In this document: in pieces, positions 1 to 12,368 of the stretch
Layout: each line of letters opens with the position of its first letter
Position numbering within the stretch: the first letter of the stretch is position 1
Assembly: GCA_036785705.1 (NCBI GenBank)
Contig: JAWUZG010000005.1
Coordinates: forward strand, 868,001-932,000
Direction: 5' to 3'
DNA: 64,000 nucleotides
Source: Acanthornis magna
Lineage: Eukaryota; Chordata; Aves; Passeriformes; Acanthizidae
Program-made: the position numbers and the translations under genes
The notes under the pieces: generated by a model
Seen by the model: only the letters and a program-made list of their open reading frames with translations
Database searches by the model: none
Told to the model about the DNA's origin: nothing

Positions 1-3000
1 TCCCCAACCCACCACATCACCATAGCCCAGCGAGCACTGGCGGTGCTGCAAAGATTATTTTTGCACCACGGCTACAGAGCGAGAGCAGGAGAGATTTGAT
101 GCCTTCCAGCTTTTGCTCTTTGAGCCTGTGCATCCTGTGGCAGGAGCTGGTTTGTCTCCTGGTGAAGAGCTGAGCGCGGGCCAGTTGGCAGTGCCTGAGC
201 AGGGACGCCGTGCTCGGAGCAGAGCCGGGGTTGATGCACGGCGTGGCTAAAATGGATTGACAGATTTGCAGAGAGCAACTTTCATGCATCCCATATGTTG
301 CTTAGCTTCCTCTGGATGACTTAAAGAGAAATGAAAAAATCTTGTGCTGGAGGAGAATTAGGGTATTTGTATCCTTGGCCATTTCAAGTATCTCTTTTTT
401 CCCCTTTGGCGTGACCTGATATGGTTAAAAAGAAAAAAAAGTATCAGTTTATCATTCTGGAAGTGTGCACAGATGTATTAAATAAAGATAGTTTCCTGTG
501 GCCCTAACAGCAGGCACAGGAAAGTTCCCAAAACTGTCAAGAGGTTCTCCTCTTTAAGAATTGCAGGCCTGACTAACATTATGAAAGATATAATGCTGCT
601 AAAGGGCACAGTAAGTGCTGGGGCACTCTGATTTCCACCTGAACTTTTGGCTTGTTACCTATAGCAGAACTTCCCAGGAAGTATGAAATGTAACCTTGAG
701 GTCAAGCAAGAACTTTTTGGAGCAATGCTATTTTTACTTCTCTCTGTTTCATGTAGGCAAACACATGCAGTGCAGACCATCAGTCCTGATGAAGTGCCAT
801 TGTTTAATACTGAAAAAATGCACATTTCATCTAGTTTGCATTTCCTAAAATCTGTGTTATTGATTTGACAATATATTTTTCCTCAGAAAAAAAATCTGCA
901 GTTATTTATTCATTCTTGCCCCTTGGAGAGCTTGCTACCATCTGTTTTATTTGGCTTTGCATTACCTTTTTTTTTTCCACTTGTTCTTTTCCCACTGTGC
1001 ACCACTGAAGGACTATACTATACATTATCTCATAGCCAAATTATGCAGGGTATTGTAAACATGTTGTAAACTTTGCCAGCTGCAAAGTCAAGGTTCTGAG
1101 AGATCTTGCTTAGCAGTGGAAATGATCTTTGAAGAGAGAAGGCAGCCTTTGGAAGCAGATTTGCAGGGCAGCCTGACACAAAAATGTAATACTGCTTTTG
1201 CAAAATGTTGCGGGGAGGAAAAGGTGCAAATAAATGTGTTCATGGATCCCTGTAACTTTGTCATAGAGGCCAAGAAGTCCCTGAGCCAGTATCTGCTCAG
1301 CACCCACTGATAAGACACAGCAGAGCTCCTATGTCCTGACGCCAGGACCTGCAGACTCTGGCAGGTGGGAACAGGGATTTGAGCCTGATAAAGTCCCCCA
1401 CTGCCATCATTTCAGGCACAACAGGACCATGCTCAGGGCACATCACAGGACGGAAGTCCCTGCATGTCCCAGAGTTATTCCTGGAGTTGGAGCAGTCATG
1501 TCCTGCAACCAATGTCCTGGGAAGGGGCAAACTGCAGGGCACCTTGTGCTCTGCCTTGCAAGGTTGGGGCCCATTGCTGCCCTCAGAAATAAGAGTTGAA
1601 GGGGAAGAATCACAGGTGTGTGAGGATAAGTCTGTGTAAATATCCCTAGTTATAGATCTTTGTGTATCTTTTGATCATTCAGCAATAAGAATGTTGGCAG
1701 TTGCAATACCAGGAATACCAGAAATCATGCCTCAAAAATATACAATAACTTTAAACCCCCCTTTATGAAATTTATCTGTTCTCTTTGTCTGTCTTCTGGT
1801 GACTGATCTTGGTACTGTGAAGGTCATGCCTTCAGGCTTTCATCCCACGGTACAGTTCCCAAAAGGGCAGAAATATCTCTCTGGGAGCCACCACTCGAGC
1901 ACAGGAACAGGGAGTCCAGGAGGAAGGACTACGCAGCGCAGAAATAGAGGTTACTGTCACCCTTGCAAATAGAAAGAGAGAGGCCATGGGGCCATAGCAA
2001 TGCACTCTGCAGGGAGCAATCCCAAATTCCTTCAAGAGGACTAAAGAGCATTATGGATTATAGGACCACAGCGAAGAGACCATTTCAGTGGACAGTGGAC
2101 ATGTAAAATACCTGTATGGGCTGGTGATACACATACAGTCCTCAGTGAAATGCAGTTGTCTACATCTGCTCTAAATTCATAATGAATGCTTTTGTACTTG
2201 GATTTTGACTGAAAGGGAAAGCAAGGGCATCTTATGTTTGGAGGAGATTTGAGGTGTAGTTATGAAAGTAATTGTTATGGTTACCAGAGGAGAGGGCCTT
2301 AAACTGCATTTTGGAAAGAGGCCAGGGGCTGCACGGGAGCATGTGGTGCTTGGGTTGGCACAGGCCTGCTCCACCCAGCATTCTTCAGCCATTCTCCCTG
2401 TGCAACAGTTCAAGGCCTTAAAAGGCTGCTGCCACCAAGATGAATAGCTGGACAGGGCATTCATCTGCATTATTTAGGGAATTCAAAACTGTCTTTTTAA
2501 TTATTCCAGCAATACTTCATCTTCCTCTCCAATGGTTAGCGAAAAGGATCACCAGTTCAGTCGTACTTACATAATGTGGCTGTGAATATCCTATGACTTA
2601 TTGCTCTATCCCTGCTCTTTTTACAGGGTTAAGAGCTTAGGGGCAAAGAATTCCTTGGCTGGGTGAGATGAATTTCTTTTTGCAAGGGATGGATGATCTT
2701 TTTCCAGCCCTGGAAGTATTCTGGTGAAAGCTACTTCTTCTCTAAAGAGTCTTTTATTACTATTATGGGGTTATGTTCATAGGCTTTCACTCTCATTAAG
2801 GGGCACTGATTTAAATGAGGGGCTTTAATCAACAATTTTCATCATGATTTAAATCAGCTAGCAGGAAACACAGAATTGATTATTTAAATTAATCTTGTTC
2901 TTCACTTGTATTTTTTAATTATTTTCCGAAGGAAAAACTGATACTTCCTCACCAGAGCCAGGTATTCTTCTTTCACTTATGATCAGGATATGCTATTACC

Positions 3001-5790
3001 ATATTCATTTAAGAATTTGCATATTAAGTCTAAAGTTACTTAACAATTTTCATTTATGTGCCAAACTGATGACTGATGCCTCTACTCCATGACTTATTTT
3101 AATGTTTGTGTTCAGGTGCACAGCAAAGTAACACACAGTAGTTACTGTGCTCTAATTTAAATCCCATGCTAATCTTAAATATGATGGACAGATGGGGCAA
3201 GGGGAAGAACACATTTATCAAAACTTATTCTGCATTTGAAATGAACATTTTGAACACAGGAAATATTACCTCTTGACAGCAGGCTGGGGTGTTTCCAATC
3301 ACCAAATCCTTATAAAGACTCATATGGGGGAAAGTGCAATCTTCTGTTCTCTCTTTGGTTTCAATCCGGGATGGTTTTCTCAAATTGGAGTGAACTGTAG
3401 GGAAGAACATCTTTCTCTGCATCCTGAGGAAAAACAGGTCTATAAGAAAGAGGCTTATAGTCTTAAGAATCTCCTGATCCAGTTGGTTCAGCAGATACTT
3501 CAGCCACTGCAGTGGCTTGACTTGATCTAAAATTAGGGGGTTAATTGCTGTTTATTATAGTATTACAATGACATTTAGGCCATAACGTTTAGTGCCACCG
3601 ATTCAGGTTTTAAATTAAAATTATCAAATTTTAAATATATAATGATAAAAAGTTCAAAAAATAATCCTATGCTCTGATTTCTCTGGAAAAAGGACATTTT
3701 GCATTTTTACCTGCTTTTCATTTGTACCAACTCTAGCTCAGAGCAGCTGAGCAGCCATGTCTTGAGGAGCCATATTTCTGATTCTACCATTGTGTGTAAG
3801 AATAAGGCAAAGCAAAATAAACCTTTTTTGAAAAGCTTTGGGGTAGATCTGTGCATATATACATCTGCTTTTCAGGTTGAAGGGATTGGATAGTCAAATT
3901 CATCCTTTAAGATATTTAGCTGCCTTTAGTGCAGAAACTAATGTCCAAGTTAGAGACCTGGTTTCTTGTTGGCTTCAGCCAAGAAGACAGAGAGTCCAGG
4001 GCTCTCTGGGAATACACAGGATGGGATTTTCCTGTGCTGAAACACATCAACCTCCCTTCAGTGTGAGTCTCAGCAGGTTCATGTTACCAAACCTCTGTGC
4101 CACCCCTTCTCCCAGCACCTCCCGGGATATGGAGGGGTTATTGCTCCCTCTCTCCCTCATCCCTCCTGGAATGGTGCAGTGCCTCTCTCCCAGTGCTGCA
4201 GTTTGGCAGCCATCAGCCCATTTTGCCAATCATTGAGACAGTTTCCTCCAAATCACACTTGAGACTAAAGACAAAACAGCAAAGGCTTGATTTCTTTTTG
4301 TTCCCCTGCCAGAAGCCACATGTACCATGCCAAGATGTGACATGCAACACCTTGGGTTACAGACACACGTCACTCATGCTGACTCAGAGCAGGGAAACCT
4401 TCACTGCCTTGTCCCACGTTATTTCTGGTCTGATGCACCAAGGAAAGGCTTCAGCTCTGTGGTGAGGTTCCAGCCCAAGTTGTTGGGGTTTTCTGCTTTA
4501 ACTTAAAGTTTTAGCCTGGCTTGGGGGTTTTGGGGAGGGGTTGGTTTGTTTGGGGTTTTTACCAGAAGTCTAAATGTTTTTTGATAGCCACTGATTTCAA
4601 ATAATGCTTCTGGCTGCAAAATCCACTGCAAAGCAATGAAAACGAGGACCAACAGAGTGACAACCACTCAGGATGACCCCATCCAGCCTGTCTCTGAATT
4701 TCACATTTAGGAGATCAAAATTGTGGTCCAGGGCTGTTGAATAACTTCATTATGTATTTTGGACTGTGTTTGTCTATGTCCAGTCTCCCTCCCAGAAAGG
4801 AGAGTGCCCCTTGTTGTGCTGGTGTGGCCCCACGGGTGCCGTAGGCAGGTGTGAGGCTGGAGCAGGAGCTTTGCCATCCCAGCAAACACTGACACCCTGT
4901 GCTGTCAAGAACAAAGGGAGCTCCTTTCATCTCACAGCGTTAGGTAGAGCAGTGATTGAGAGGAACATAAAGAAGGTAGAAGCAAACATTACGGGTAATG
5001 GAAGAGCACATTTCTGATGGATTTGTTGTTGTTGTTAATGTAGGGTTTTTCATATGTACAGAAACCTATTTAGACTTCGGGTGGGCAGCTGAGTGCCATG
5101 AGAGCCTCAGCTTCTGCACCTCCCTCTGCCTGGCCCAGCACATTCACCCCACACAGCTCCAGTGCACCTTTATCTTCAAGCTGTTCCTGTCGAATCCTCT
5201 CTGCTCCTGCCATGCAGAGTACATGTTAATGAAAACAGGCATCAAAGAAACTAGAAATGATGTGCAATTCAAGATCATTAAGTATGAAATCACTCCTCTC
5301 CCATGCAGGGCTGTATCAATCAAGTCAGCTTTGGGTCTTTTCTTCCCGGGGAGCTTCTGCTGCAGGTGCCTCTGAAAAGCACTTTGCTGTCTGTGCTCTG
5401 TGTTTCCTCACAGGGATGGTTTATGGTCATCCATGAGCACGCACCATCATATCCCTACTGATTTAGCATGTGGAAGGATGGATATGTAACCTTTATTAAA
5501 GGCAATCTTAATCTTTCTTATGGAACATTATATAAAAATGTAGGCTTAGAGCAGCTTTCAGAGGCAGCCACAAATTGCTGGCAGTAATACACCAAAATTA
5601 GATGGGATAGATGGGGTTTGTATGTTGTCGTCCTGTGATTGCTTCCTTCCATCACTTGCCTTAACCGGATTTGTTCCTTAGCATCTGGCCATTGCCTGGG
5701 GAAAGCTTACAGGTAACAAAACATGTTGACACGTGTGTTTTTATTAAAAAATAACAAAACCAAAACAAGTATATATGTAATAACTGAGGT
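1..5790. other. Presumed intergenic sequence upstream of the CpG island
   Basis: I recognise no gene, RNA or transposon here. The reading frames present are short, lie on both strands, have no family resemblance and show no splice-compatible protein segments. Composition is mixed, with an AT-rich patch near 3,600-3,670 and a T/G-rich patch near 4,480-4,560. If the CpG island at 6.3-7.0 kb is the PAK5 promoter, this is its 5' flank. It could hold distal regulatory elements, but nothing in the single sequence proves it. Confidence 0.5.
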
Positions 5791-5799
5791 CCCAGTGCA

Positions 5800-6345
5800 A
5801 AAGGAAGTGGGTGGGTGGATTGTAGAGTTGGGGTGTAGATGGATGGATGTGGATAGGAGTGTGGATTGATACATGGGCGGGTGGATGTATTGGTGGAGGA
5901 GTACATGAATTCACTGTGGGTGGCTTGATATATGGGTGCATGTGTGCATGTCTGGGTACATGCACGGGTGCATTGGTTGGTGCGTGGGTGGGTGGGTGGG
6001 TGCGCAGGTGCCTTGGCTGGTGCAGGACTGGGTGGGTGATAAATAGGTGCGTGCATGCATGGGTGGGCGCACAAGTTGGTGCATGCATGGGTGGAGGGGT
6101 GCACTGGCTGGTGCAGGCACGGCTGCGTGGGTTCGCAGGTGCCTTGGCTGGTTGCAGGAATGGATGCGTGGGTGCCCAGGTGCACGAGCTGATGCAGGAA
6201 TAGCGGGGTGATACATGGGTGTATGAGTTCACGGGTGGATGCACAAGTCAGGGCGTGCACGGGTGGAGCGGTGCACGGGTGCCTTGGCTGCTGCAGGCAC
6301 GGCTGTGTGGGTGCGCAGGTGCCTTGGCTGGTGCACACACGGGCG
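5800..6345. repeat. GT-rich minisatellite abutting the CpG island
   Basis: The plus strand is built from diverged GGGTGCATG/GGTGGGTG-type units. A longer motif, CAGGTGCCTTGGCTGG or a near copy, recurs at about 6,005, 6,136, 6,278 and 6,316. It is usually preceded by a CACGGCTGCGTGGGT-like segment, which gives an irregular higher-order structure. A second recurrent block, GATACATGGGTG-like, occurs near 5,928 and 6,209. The repeat opens long frames on both strands (Cys/Thr/His/Pro-rich on minus, Gly/Trp/Val-rich on plus). These are repeat artefacts, not proteins: they are low complexity and follow the period. The array ends directly in the CpG island. Confidence 0.85.
5986..6000 (+). other. Perfect G-quadruplex motif (four GGG tracts, 1-nt loops)
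   Basis: Within the minisatellite the plus strand reads four GGG tracts separated by single T residues at 5,986-6,000. Single-nucleotide loops are the configuration known to give very stable parallel G-quadruplexes. It lies about 340 bp upstream of the CpG island edge, so it would be on the non-template strand flank if transcription runs to the right. Folding in vivo is inferred, not shown. Confidence 0.75.
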
Positions 6346-6599
6346 GGCGCCCGGCGCGGCGGCGGAGCGGAGCGGAGCGGAGGGCGGCTGGTCGGACAGA
6401 CAAAGCCCCAGGACAGATGTCAGGGCAGGTGCGCAGCTGCCGCTGCCGGCACGGCCCCGCTCCGCTCCGGGCGGCAGGCGCGGGCGGGGCGGTGCTGCGG
6501 GCCCGGCGCGGGGGCGGGGGCGGCGCCGCGCCCGCTCCGCCTCAGCTCGGCTCGCCTCTGCTCGGCTCGGTTCGGCTCGGGGGGCGGGCGGCGGCACCT

Positions 6600-6701
6600 G
6601 CGGCCGCGCCGTGCGGAGCCGAGCGGAGCGGAGCGAGCGGAGCCGCGGCCCGGATGTAGCCGGAACATGGCGCTGGGGGCGGCGTGACGGCGGCGGCCGA
6701 G
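6600..6701 (+). other. PAK5: Putative non-coding first exon of PAK5 (5' end approximate)
   Basis: A donor-like sequence CGAG|GTAGGG occurs with GT at 6,702-6,703, so an exon could end at 6,701. The 5' end is not defined by sequence; 6,600 is only a placeholder inside the CpG island. No conserved coding segment is visible, which fits PAK5, where the initiator ATG lies in a later exon. The stretch contains a start-stop (ATG TAG at 6,654-6,659) and a seven-codon uORF (6,667-6,687). An alternative donor, GGCAG|GTGCGC near 6,428, cannot be excluded. Confidence 0.4.
6667..6687 (+). CDS. Possible seven-codon upstream ORF in the leader
   Basis: ATG GCG CTG GGG GCG GCG TGA encodes MALGAA then stop. 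The context is AACATGG, with a purine at -3 and G at +4, which is strong Kozak context. It is preceded by a minimal start-stop ATGTAG at 6,654-6,659. Both end before the putative donor at 6,701/6,702. If this exon is in the mature leader, they could lower or gate translation of the PAK5 start far downstream. Whether they are transcribed is unknown. Confidence 0.3.
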   Translation: MALGAA

Positions 6702-7024
6702 GTAGGGGCGGCGGGGCCGGGGGCGCGGGGATCCGCCCGGGGGGCGCGGGCGGCGGCTGCCCCTGCCCGGGCGGGCGCTCGACCGTGCGGGGCCGCGGCG
6801 CTGCCCGCCAGCCCGGCCGGCTGTGTGTCCGTCCTGGCAGCCGCCGGGCCCGGAGACAAAGGCACGGCCCGGGCATCCCCGTCCGCACCTGTGCGGAGCG
6901 GGCAGAGCCGCGGGCGCTGCCCGGGGAGGCTGGCACAGGGCAGCCAGGGGCTCCCGGGCTCCTCTCCTAAGGGTCGCCGTAGGTGATTTTGCTTTAGATA
7001 GCTTGCCGGGGTCTCCCGCAACAA

Positions 7025-7076
7025 TGCCTTTTCTTTTCTTTATTATGTTTTCTTTTTTTTCTTTTTTTTTTTTTTT
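7025..7076. repeat. T-rich tract with poly(T)
   Basis: An almost uninterrupted pyrimidine tract just downstream of the CpG island. It ends in a T8-C-T16 run at about 7,052-7,076. On the minus strand it makes a Lys-rich frame with no biological meaning. Long poly(dA:dT) near promoters is generally nucleosome-disfavouring. The length may be unstable between individuals or assemblies. Confidence 0.85.
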
Positions 7077-7237
7077 GGTAAGCTATTTTGCTTTTTGACA
7101 TTTTTCTCCCCCAGAAGTTGCTTCCAACTTTCTGTGAATATGATGTGTTTTTGGGGTTTCCCCCAGGAAGCAGGTGCCCAGAGAGCCTTACAGCCGCTCC
7201 TGGAAATATTCCTGCATGCGCCTCTATACCTCTGCTC

Positions 7238-7241
<4 letters not shown>

Positions 7242-7269
<28 letters not shown>
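7242..7269. repeat. Poly(T) run, 28 nt
   Basis: An uninterrupted run of T at 7,242-7,269. No SINE-like body is attached on either side, so it looks like a simple homopolymer rather than a retroposon tail. It encodes the Phe run (plus) and Lys run (minus) of two spurious frames. Confidence 0.9.
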
Positions 7270-7272
<3 letters not shown>

Positions 7273-10200
7273 TTCATGTAAAGGGTTAGAAATTACTGCA
7301 ATCGACTCCGCTCTTTTTTCTGTGTTCATGAGCCTCGGATAATCGTAGCTAAAGAAAATGAGCTGCATAGTGACTGCCGTGCTTGAATAACACTCCAGCC
7401 TCAGGCCAGGAGAGGTGGTTTTTTCATGGTATCGATCAGACCTTGAGAATTTTTTACCAGCCCGCCAGCAGCGTGCAGGCTGCCTTTCTTCCTCTTTGTT
7501 ACACACCAGCTCTCTGTTAACATAAAGAAACAATGGAATTTTTTTCCCCCCAAAAAAATAGTCAGTGTTAGATCTGATGGGTTGTCATTACCAGTAATGA
7601 TAAAATTCCCACCAACTCGAGAGGGACCAGCAGTGAGACTACTCTGCTAGTAGCCTTTTTCTTTCATTTTAGAACTCTTTATATGCTTTAGCATTTGCAA
7701 AATGAAGGAAAATAGATAGATCTCGATGGTCCCTGCTGCCCAGACAAGACTTAAGGAATCATTGCTCCGAATTTATTGCCTTTATTGTACCGTGAAACTT
7801 CCAATAACGCTGCTCAGGGCTGCAGCAGGGAGCCGTGCTCTCCTGCCCGCTGTGACAGCCGGCGTTGGTGGCTGTGAGCATCGCTGCCAGTGCCGGGGAC
7901 AGACCTCTTGTCAGGTGGAGGTGCTGGGGGATGGCTCCACCTGTCCACTGAGGAGGATGTTTCTGAGCTGGGGAGTGGATGTAGTGCCACTCCTGGGGCT
8001 CCCTGGCTGTCCGCACCCCCAGGAGAGAGACTGAGAAGCAGCTCTTCTGTTTCAGTTTGAGGTTCACAAAATGGCCCTTTGCACTGCTCATTTTTTCCTG
8101 CTAATATGTTGCTGTTTCCGCTATGTGGGGGTTTCAAATGTGTTGATCCCCCCATGGTGAGCAGCTGCTCTCTTGTTTTCAGGTGGGAATGAGGGACCTG
8201 GCTGCGTGGGGCAGGGCACTGGTTTCGGAGCTGCTGCTGCTGTGCCAGGTAGAGCTTTACGAGTTACTCATTGTGGTTTGCCTTATTGCCTGTTTCTGTG
8301 GTTTAGTCCGTTTTTTTTTGGCTGTAGGTTGTTTCAGGTTGATGAAAGGTCTTTGTTCAGTGTGGAATTGTGTATTTATGCTGTCAAATGTATTAATTGG
8401 AGCTAAAGCGAGTAAAAGCATTGTTTTAATCAAGGGAAAGATTCACTCTCATGTTGAGAGTGCTGAAGCTAAACTTTCTCCTTTCTCCTGCTTCAAACAT
8501 CTTTACAAATGGTTTTGATCCTGGTAAGACCATGATTTCAAGCTGAGATTAATTTTCATCAGATGATTTGAGACCAGTGTGCCGTAGTCCCAGCTCCCGT
8601 TGTGCAGGAGCTCCGGGTGCTGTTACACACCTGTGTCGCGTTGGAGCCTCACGCTGAAGAAGCAGGGGCTCACCACTCACGGCGTGTGTGCGTGTCCTCA
8701 GCTGGAGCGACTGCTGAACCGTGCTTAACCGAGCGGCTCAGGAGTCATTCCGCACCGGGAAGCGGTGCCACCGAGAGACCACGGCAGGCCTCTTGTGGAA
8801 AGCCCTGTAAGGAGTCATCAGCAAATTCCCCTGGCAGCCCCCCGTGGAGCCAGACCTGGTAAATCCCATTGCTCGTTTGATTCCCTCATTACTTTGGCAC
8901 CTCTGTTTGCTTCCCAGTGGCTTTTCTGTTTCGGTTTGTTGTTTTTTTCGTGGACATCTCCATCAATCATGAATAGTCACAGTAAGTCAGTGTTTGTCTT
9001 TTAGTGAGGTCTCAGCATCTCCATGGCTGATTCTAAAATGGAAGTGTGTAACAAGCAAAGTTCCTGCGAAATGTTTTACTTCCAGATTATTATTTGTGAA
9101 TGTAACTAATTTTGGCAACTCTTACTTTGAAAACTAGTATTTGGGACTTAAAATGTTGTGAAGAAATTTGCTCCCCGGTGTCAACTCCTGCTGTCAATCA
9201 GCTGAAAACAAATTTTTCATGGTAGTTAATCACAAGTCTGCCTTTTGCTTTACCTCATCGGTGTCACCTCTGACCCCGGATTTGCTACTGAAATTGGGGG
9301 GACAAACTGTTCTTGTTGCCATCAGTTGGGGCATGCAATTTGGGTTTAAAGCTGAGTTCAAGGAGAACTCCAGCTCACGTGGTGAAAGCCCAAGAGGTGA
9401 TGCTGGCACCGATCTATCAGGGTTGCAAGTGTCAGCTGTTTCAGGGATGTATGGAAAAAAGAATTGGAAGGATGGAGCAGAAAGAAAAGTGCCTGCATCT
9501 CTGCTTCTCCTCTCTGATCACCCTCATATTTGACACCTAAATCCAGTTACTGCTTTGAAGCTGCTCTGGTTAGGAATCTGAGGTGTTTGGCATCCACTTG
9601 TTCAAATACATAAACTGGCTCTAGTTTTACCGGTTTACTTTGCAAAAGCTACAAACACAAGTCTGCCGTGTTGCATGTGCCGAAACTGCCAACAGGTGTG
9701 TGTGGGTACAACAGCTGAAGAGATTCAGAAATCACAAATCTCAAACAAAACCTCTCTTTTAAATACCTCCTCAGGGTTTCCTACTCCTGGCATTAGTGTT
9801 GCTGACTCATGGTGCTGTTTGGCCATCCTGGAGGCGTTTTTGGGGCTGTCTCTGCTCCTTGCTGAAGTCAGTATAGTTGGTTTGTTGGATCTGCTGGAGG
9901 GTTTGGCCAGGTTTCCCCAGGTTTTGGTGAAAGCTGAGAAAAACCTCTGTTGTCAGGTTGGAATGGTATGTGATTGCAGCCAGGTGAAACCAGAGAAGTG
10001 ATGGAGACTTCAGGTGGTTGATATCCCTCACACCTGTAGGGCCTACACTTTCTACCATCTTCTAGTTATACTCTTTGTTTTTACCATTAATTCTAGCCTC
10101 TTAAACATAGGGTCTTGCTGCTCTCAATAGCAATTTGAAGCCTGAAAGGTGTTTTAAACAACTTTTTTGCTTAAAGAATGGATGGTATGACCAATAGAGC

Positions 10201-12368
10201 CTTGATTTTGATGGCAGCTTCCCTTGTAGCTTCTCCAGTGTCTGATTGGGGTTTGTGTCTTGCTGAGTAGGAGCTTCATAGGGTACTTCCCTTCTTTCTA
10301 GATGCAAAGCTTGATATATTTAAGAAAATTTCCTCCCATTAAATTCAGCTGTGATTGGTGACGAGGTGTGCCAGAGCACTGCCTGATGCACAGCACAGCT
10401 GCATTGGCTTTATTATCAGGGAGAAAGCTGAAAAGTGGACTGATTCAAAACCATTAACAACTGTGTGCAAAACCCCAGTTAGCTATGAGCCTGTTTAAAA
10501 GGCAACTCCCCCCACCCCCATTTAGAGCAAATTTCAGAGCACTTTGGTGGTCTTTAATTTTCAGGTAACTCTAATTAAGCCTTTAATCCATTAGGCCACA
10601 GGGGTTCACTGGGGATTTGGCTCTTAGTGCTAGAGTTTCAGCCTGCATGTCACCCGGCCCAGGAGGGCTCAATGTTCCATTTGGAAGGCTGTCCCTATGA
10701 CAAAGAAAACAAAGTATTTTCTCTGCAATTAAATGTTTAATTTTGCTTTTTTTTTCCTTTTTTCCTGGAGAGAAACAACTCAGAGGGCAGGACTGCCGCC
10801 AAGACTTCTGGTCTAAGACCAGCTGCAGTGTTGGTTCTCTTGTGGTTCAGCCCTGCCTGTTGAAAGCCCTGGCACAAAATGCCAGCTTTAAACCAAGTCT
10901 TGCACCTTTCAAGGTTCAAAGATTATCCCTTTCCGAGTGGTGCCTGTGAGCGCAGTGTTGTGAGAAGTGTGTGCTCCCATTGCGTCAGACAGAGCCAGCC
11001 ACAACATACCAAGTCAGCTATTTTGCATCTTTTCCAACTTTTTTTTTTTCCCCTGGGCCATGTGAGAATGCTGCCACTTTTGGAAGGTGTATCTGGTAGA
11101 AGTACAAAGGTAATTACAGTTTCAGACACAGAGCTTGAATATCTTTTGAAATCAAACCAGCAAAATAGAAAGACGTGAATCAAGTTTAGCTCTTCAGGGC
11201 TGTCGTTTCCCATTTGCGACCTTCCTTATCTCCTAAGCAAAGCTTTTATTTAAACATGAGCTGTAGATATCAATTAATATTTGCACTTCAAGGAACCACC
11301 AAAACTGGGGTCCTGGAAGGGCTGGAGGCTGTGAGGACAAGGTAGCAAGCCATGTTTTCATCCTGTGGAGCTCAGGCACAGGGTGCACCCATCCTGTTTG
11401 TGCATATGCCATGTGCCGGCGTGAGCATGGCCAGAGCGCCCCGGAGAGGGGCGGCGTGACTTGCTCAGAGGCACAAAGTGATGGAGAGTGGAAGTGAAGT
11501 CCTGTCTCCCATGATTTTCCTTCTGGGCTCTCCTGGCTTTGCTCTGCCGTTGGAGGTTGCCGCCAGCAAACGGCTCTGCCTGCAGCGGGACACGCTGCCC
11601 CGGTGTCACAGGGCTGCGAGTTCGGATTCTGCTGAACAAAGATGCTCTTCCAAAAATAGATTAAGCCAAAGAACTTAGATGCCAAAAATAGCACTAGAGA
11701 TTTTTTCCTTTTTGTGACTGTCCTTTTTTTGAATGCATTTTAGATTTATTGTTCCCTGCTGGAGGCAGCTAAAGAAGTAAAAAAGATACTGCAGCTGTGG
11801 GCAAGGGAATAGTAGTAGATGTATACTAGTCACCTCTGATGGGGGAAAACCACATGTGTCAGCTAACCCCGTAGAAGTACACAATAATGCAAAATAACAA
11901 TTTAAATAAAAATGTGCCATGTCACTAAACTGCTCTGTTAGCAAAAATGTTGTTTTTTTAGAAGTTAAGGTACCCCACAAAGGGAAGGGTGGAGAGAATC
12001 CTGGTGACAAAGGGGAGGACAAAAGAAATGCCAGCAAACAAAAACTGGAATGAATAAATGCCACAAGAATGATCCTGGTGATAGCCCCTATAAACCTTTT
12101 ATTACGACACGCTCTGCTGCGTGTGAATAATTCACTCGTCCCAAACTAGTGGCAGTAAAATCTGCCCAGCGGCTTTTCCCTCCACCCTCATATACAGGTT
12201 GGTCAGGTCAGAGCTGTTAAAATTTAAGGCTTCTTTCTGGGGATTCTCCATAGAAGGTTTTGTATCAGTAAGTTCAACTCCAGCTTTCCCGTTCCCCAAG
12301 CTAGATGCGTGCTCAGAGGACTGAGCTAATGACTTGCACTGCAGCTATTTAAGGTGCTGGGCTGAGCC
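7270..12368. other. Intronic sequence with nothing recognised
   Basis: No transposon, RNA gene or protein family is recognised. The segment at about 7,800-8,000 and 8,580-8,870 is somewhat richer in GC and CpG than its surroundings, but it lacks clear promoter motifs. The frames here are short and without family resemblance. Confidence 0.5.

Larger units (their letters stand above)
6336..6985 (+). promoter_or_regulatory. PAK5: CpG island, candidate PAK5 promoter
   Basis: This is the only strongly CpG-dense, GC-rich block in the window. It contains several GC-box (Sp1-type) cores, for example the GGGCGGGGC near 6,484 and the GGGGGCGGGGGCGG near 6,511. It also has short pentamer arrays (CGGAG repeats near 6,363-6,382 and CTCGG-like repeats near 6,545-6,580). 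I see no TATA box, as expected for a CpG-island promoter. It lies upstream of and in the same orientation as the PAK5 coding exon, and a plausible splice donor near its centre points to the right. Assignment to PAK5 is inference. It could be bidirectional, or belong to an unseen non-coding transcript. Confidence 0.7.

Noticed and set aside
5661..6338. Minus-strand frame of 225 codons rich in Cys, Thr, His and Pro, with overlapping long frames on both strands
   Set aside because: It is translated minisatellite. The periodic sequence lacks stops in several frames at once, and the protein is low complexity with no family resemblance.
6229..7024. Long Ala/Arg/Pro/Gly-rich frames on both strands of the CpG island
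   Set aside because: GC-rich sequence has few stop codons. Frames are open on both strands simultaneously, with no conserved domain.
6994..7533. Minus-strand frame of 179 codons with Lys runs
   Set aside because: The Lys runs come from poly(T) tracts, and the rest has no recognisable similarity.
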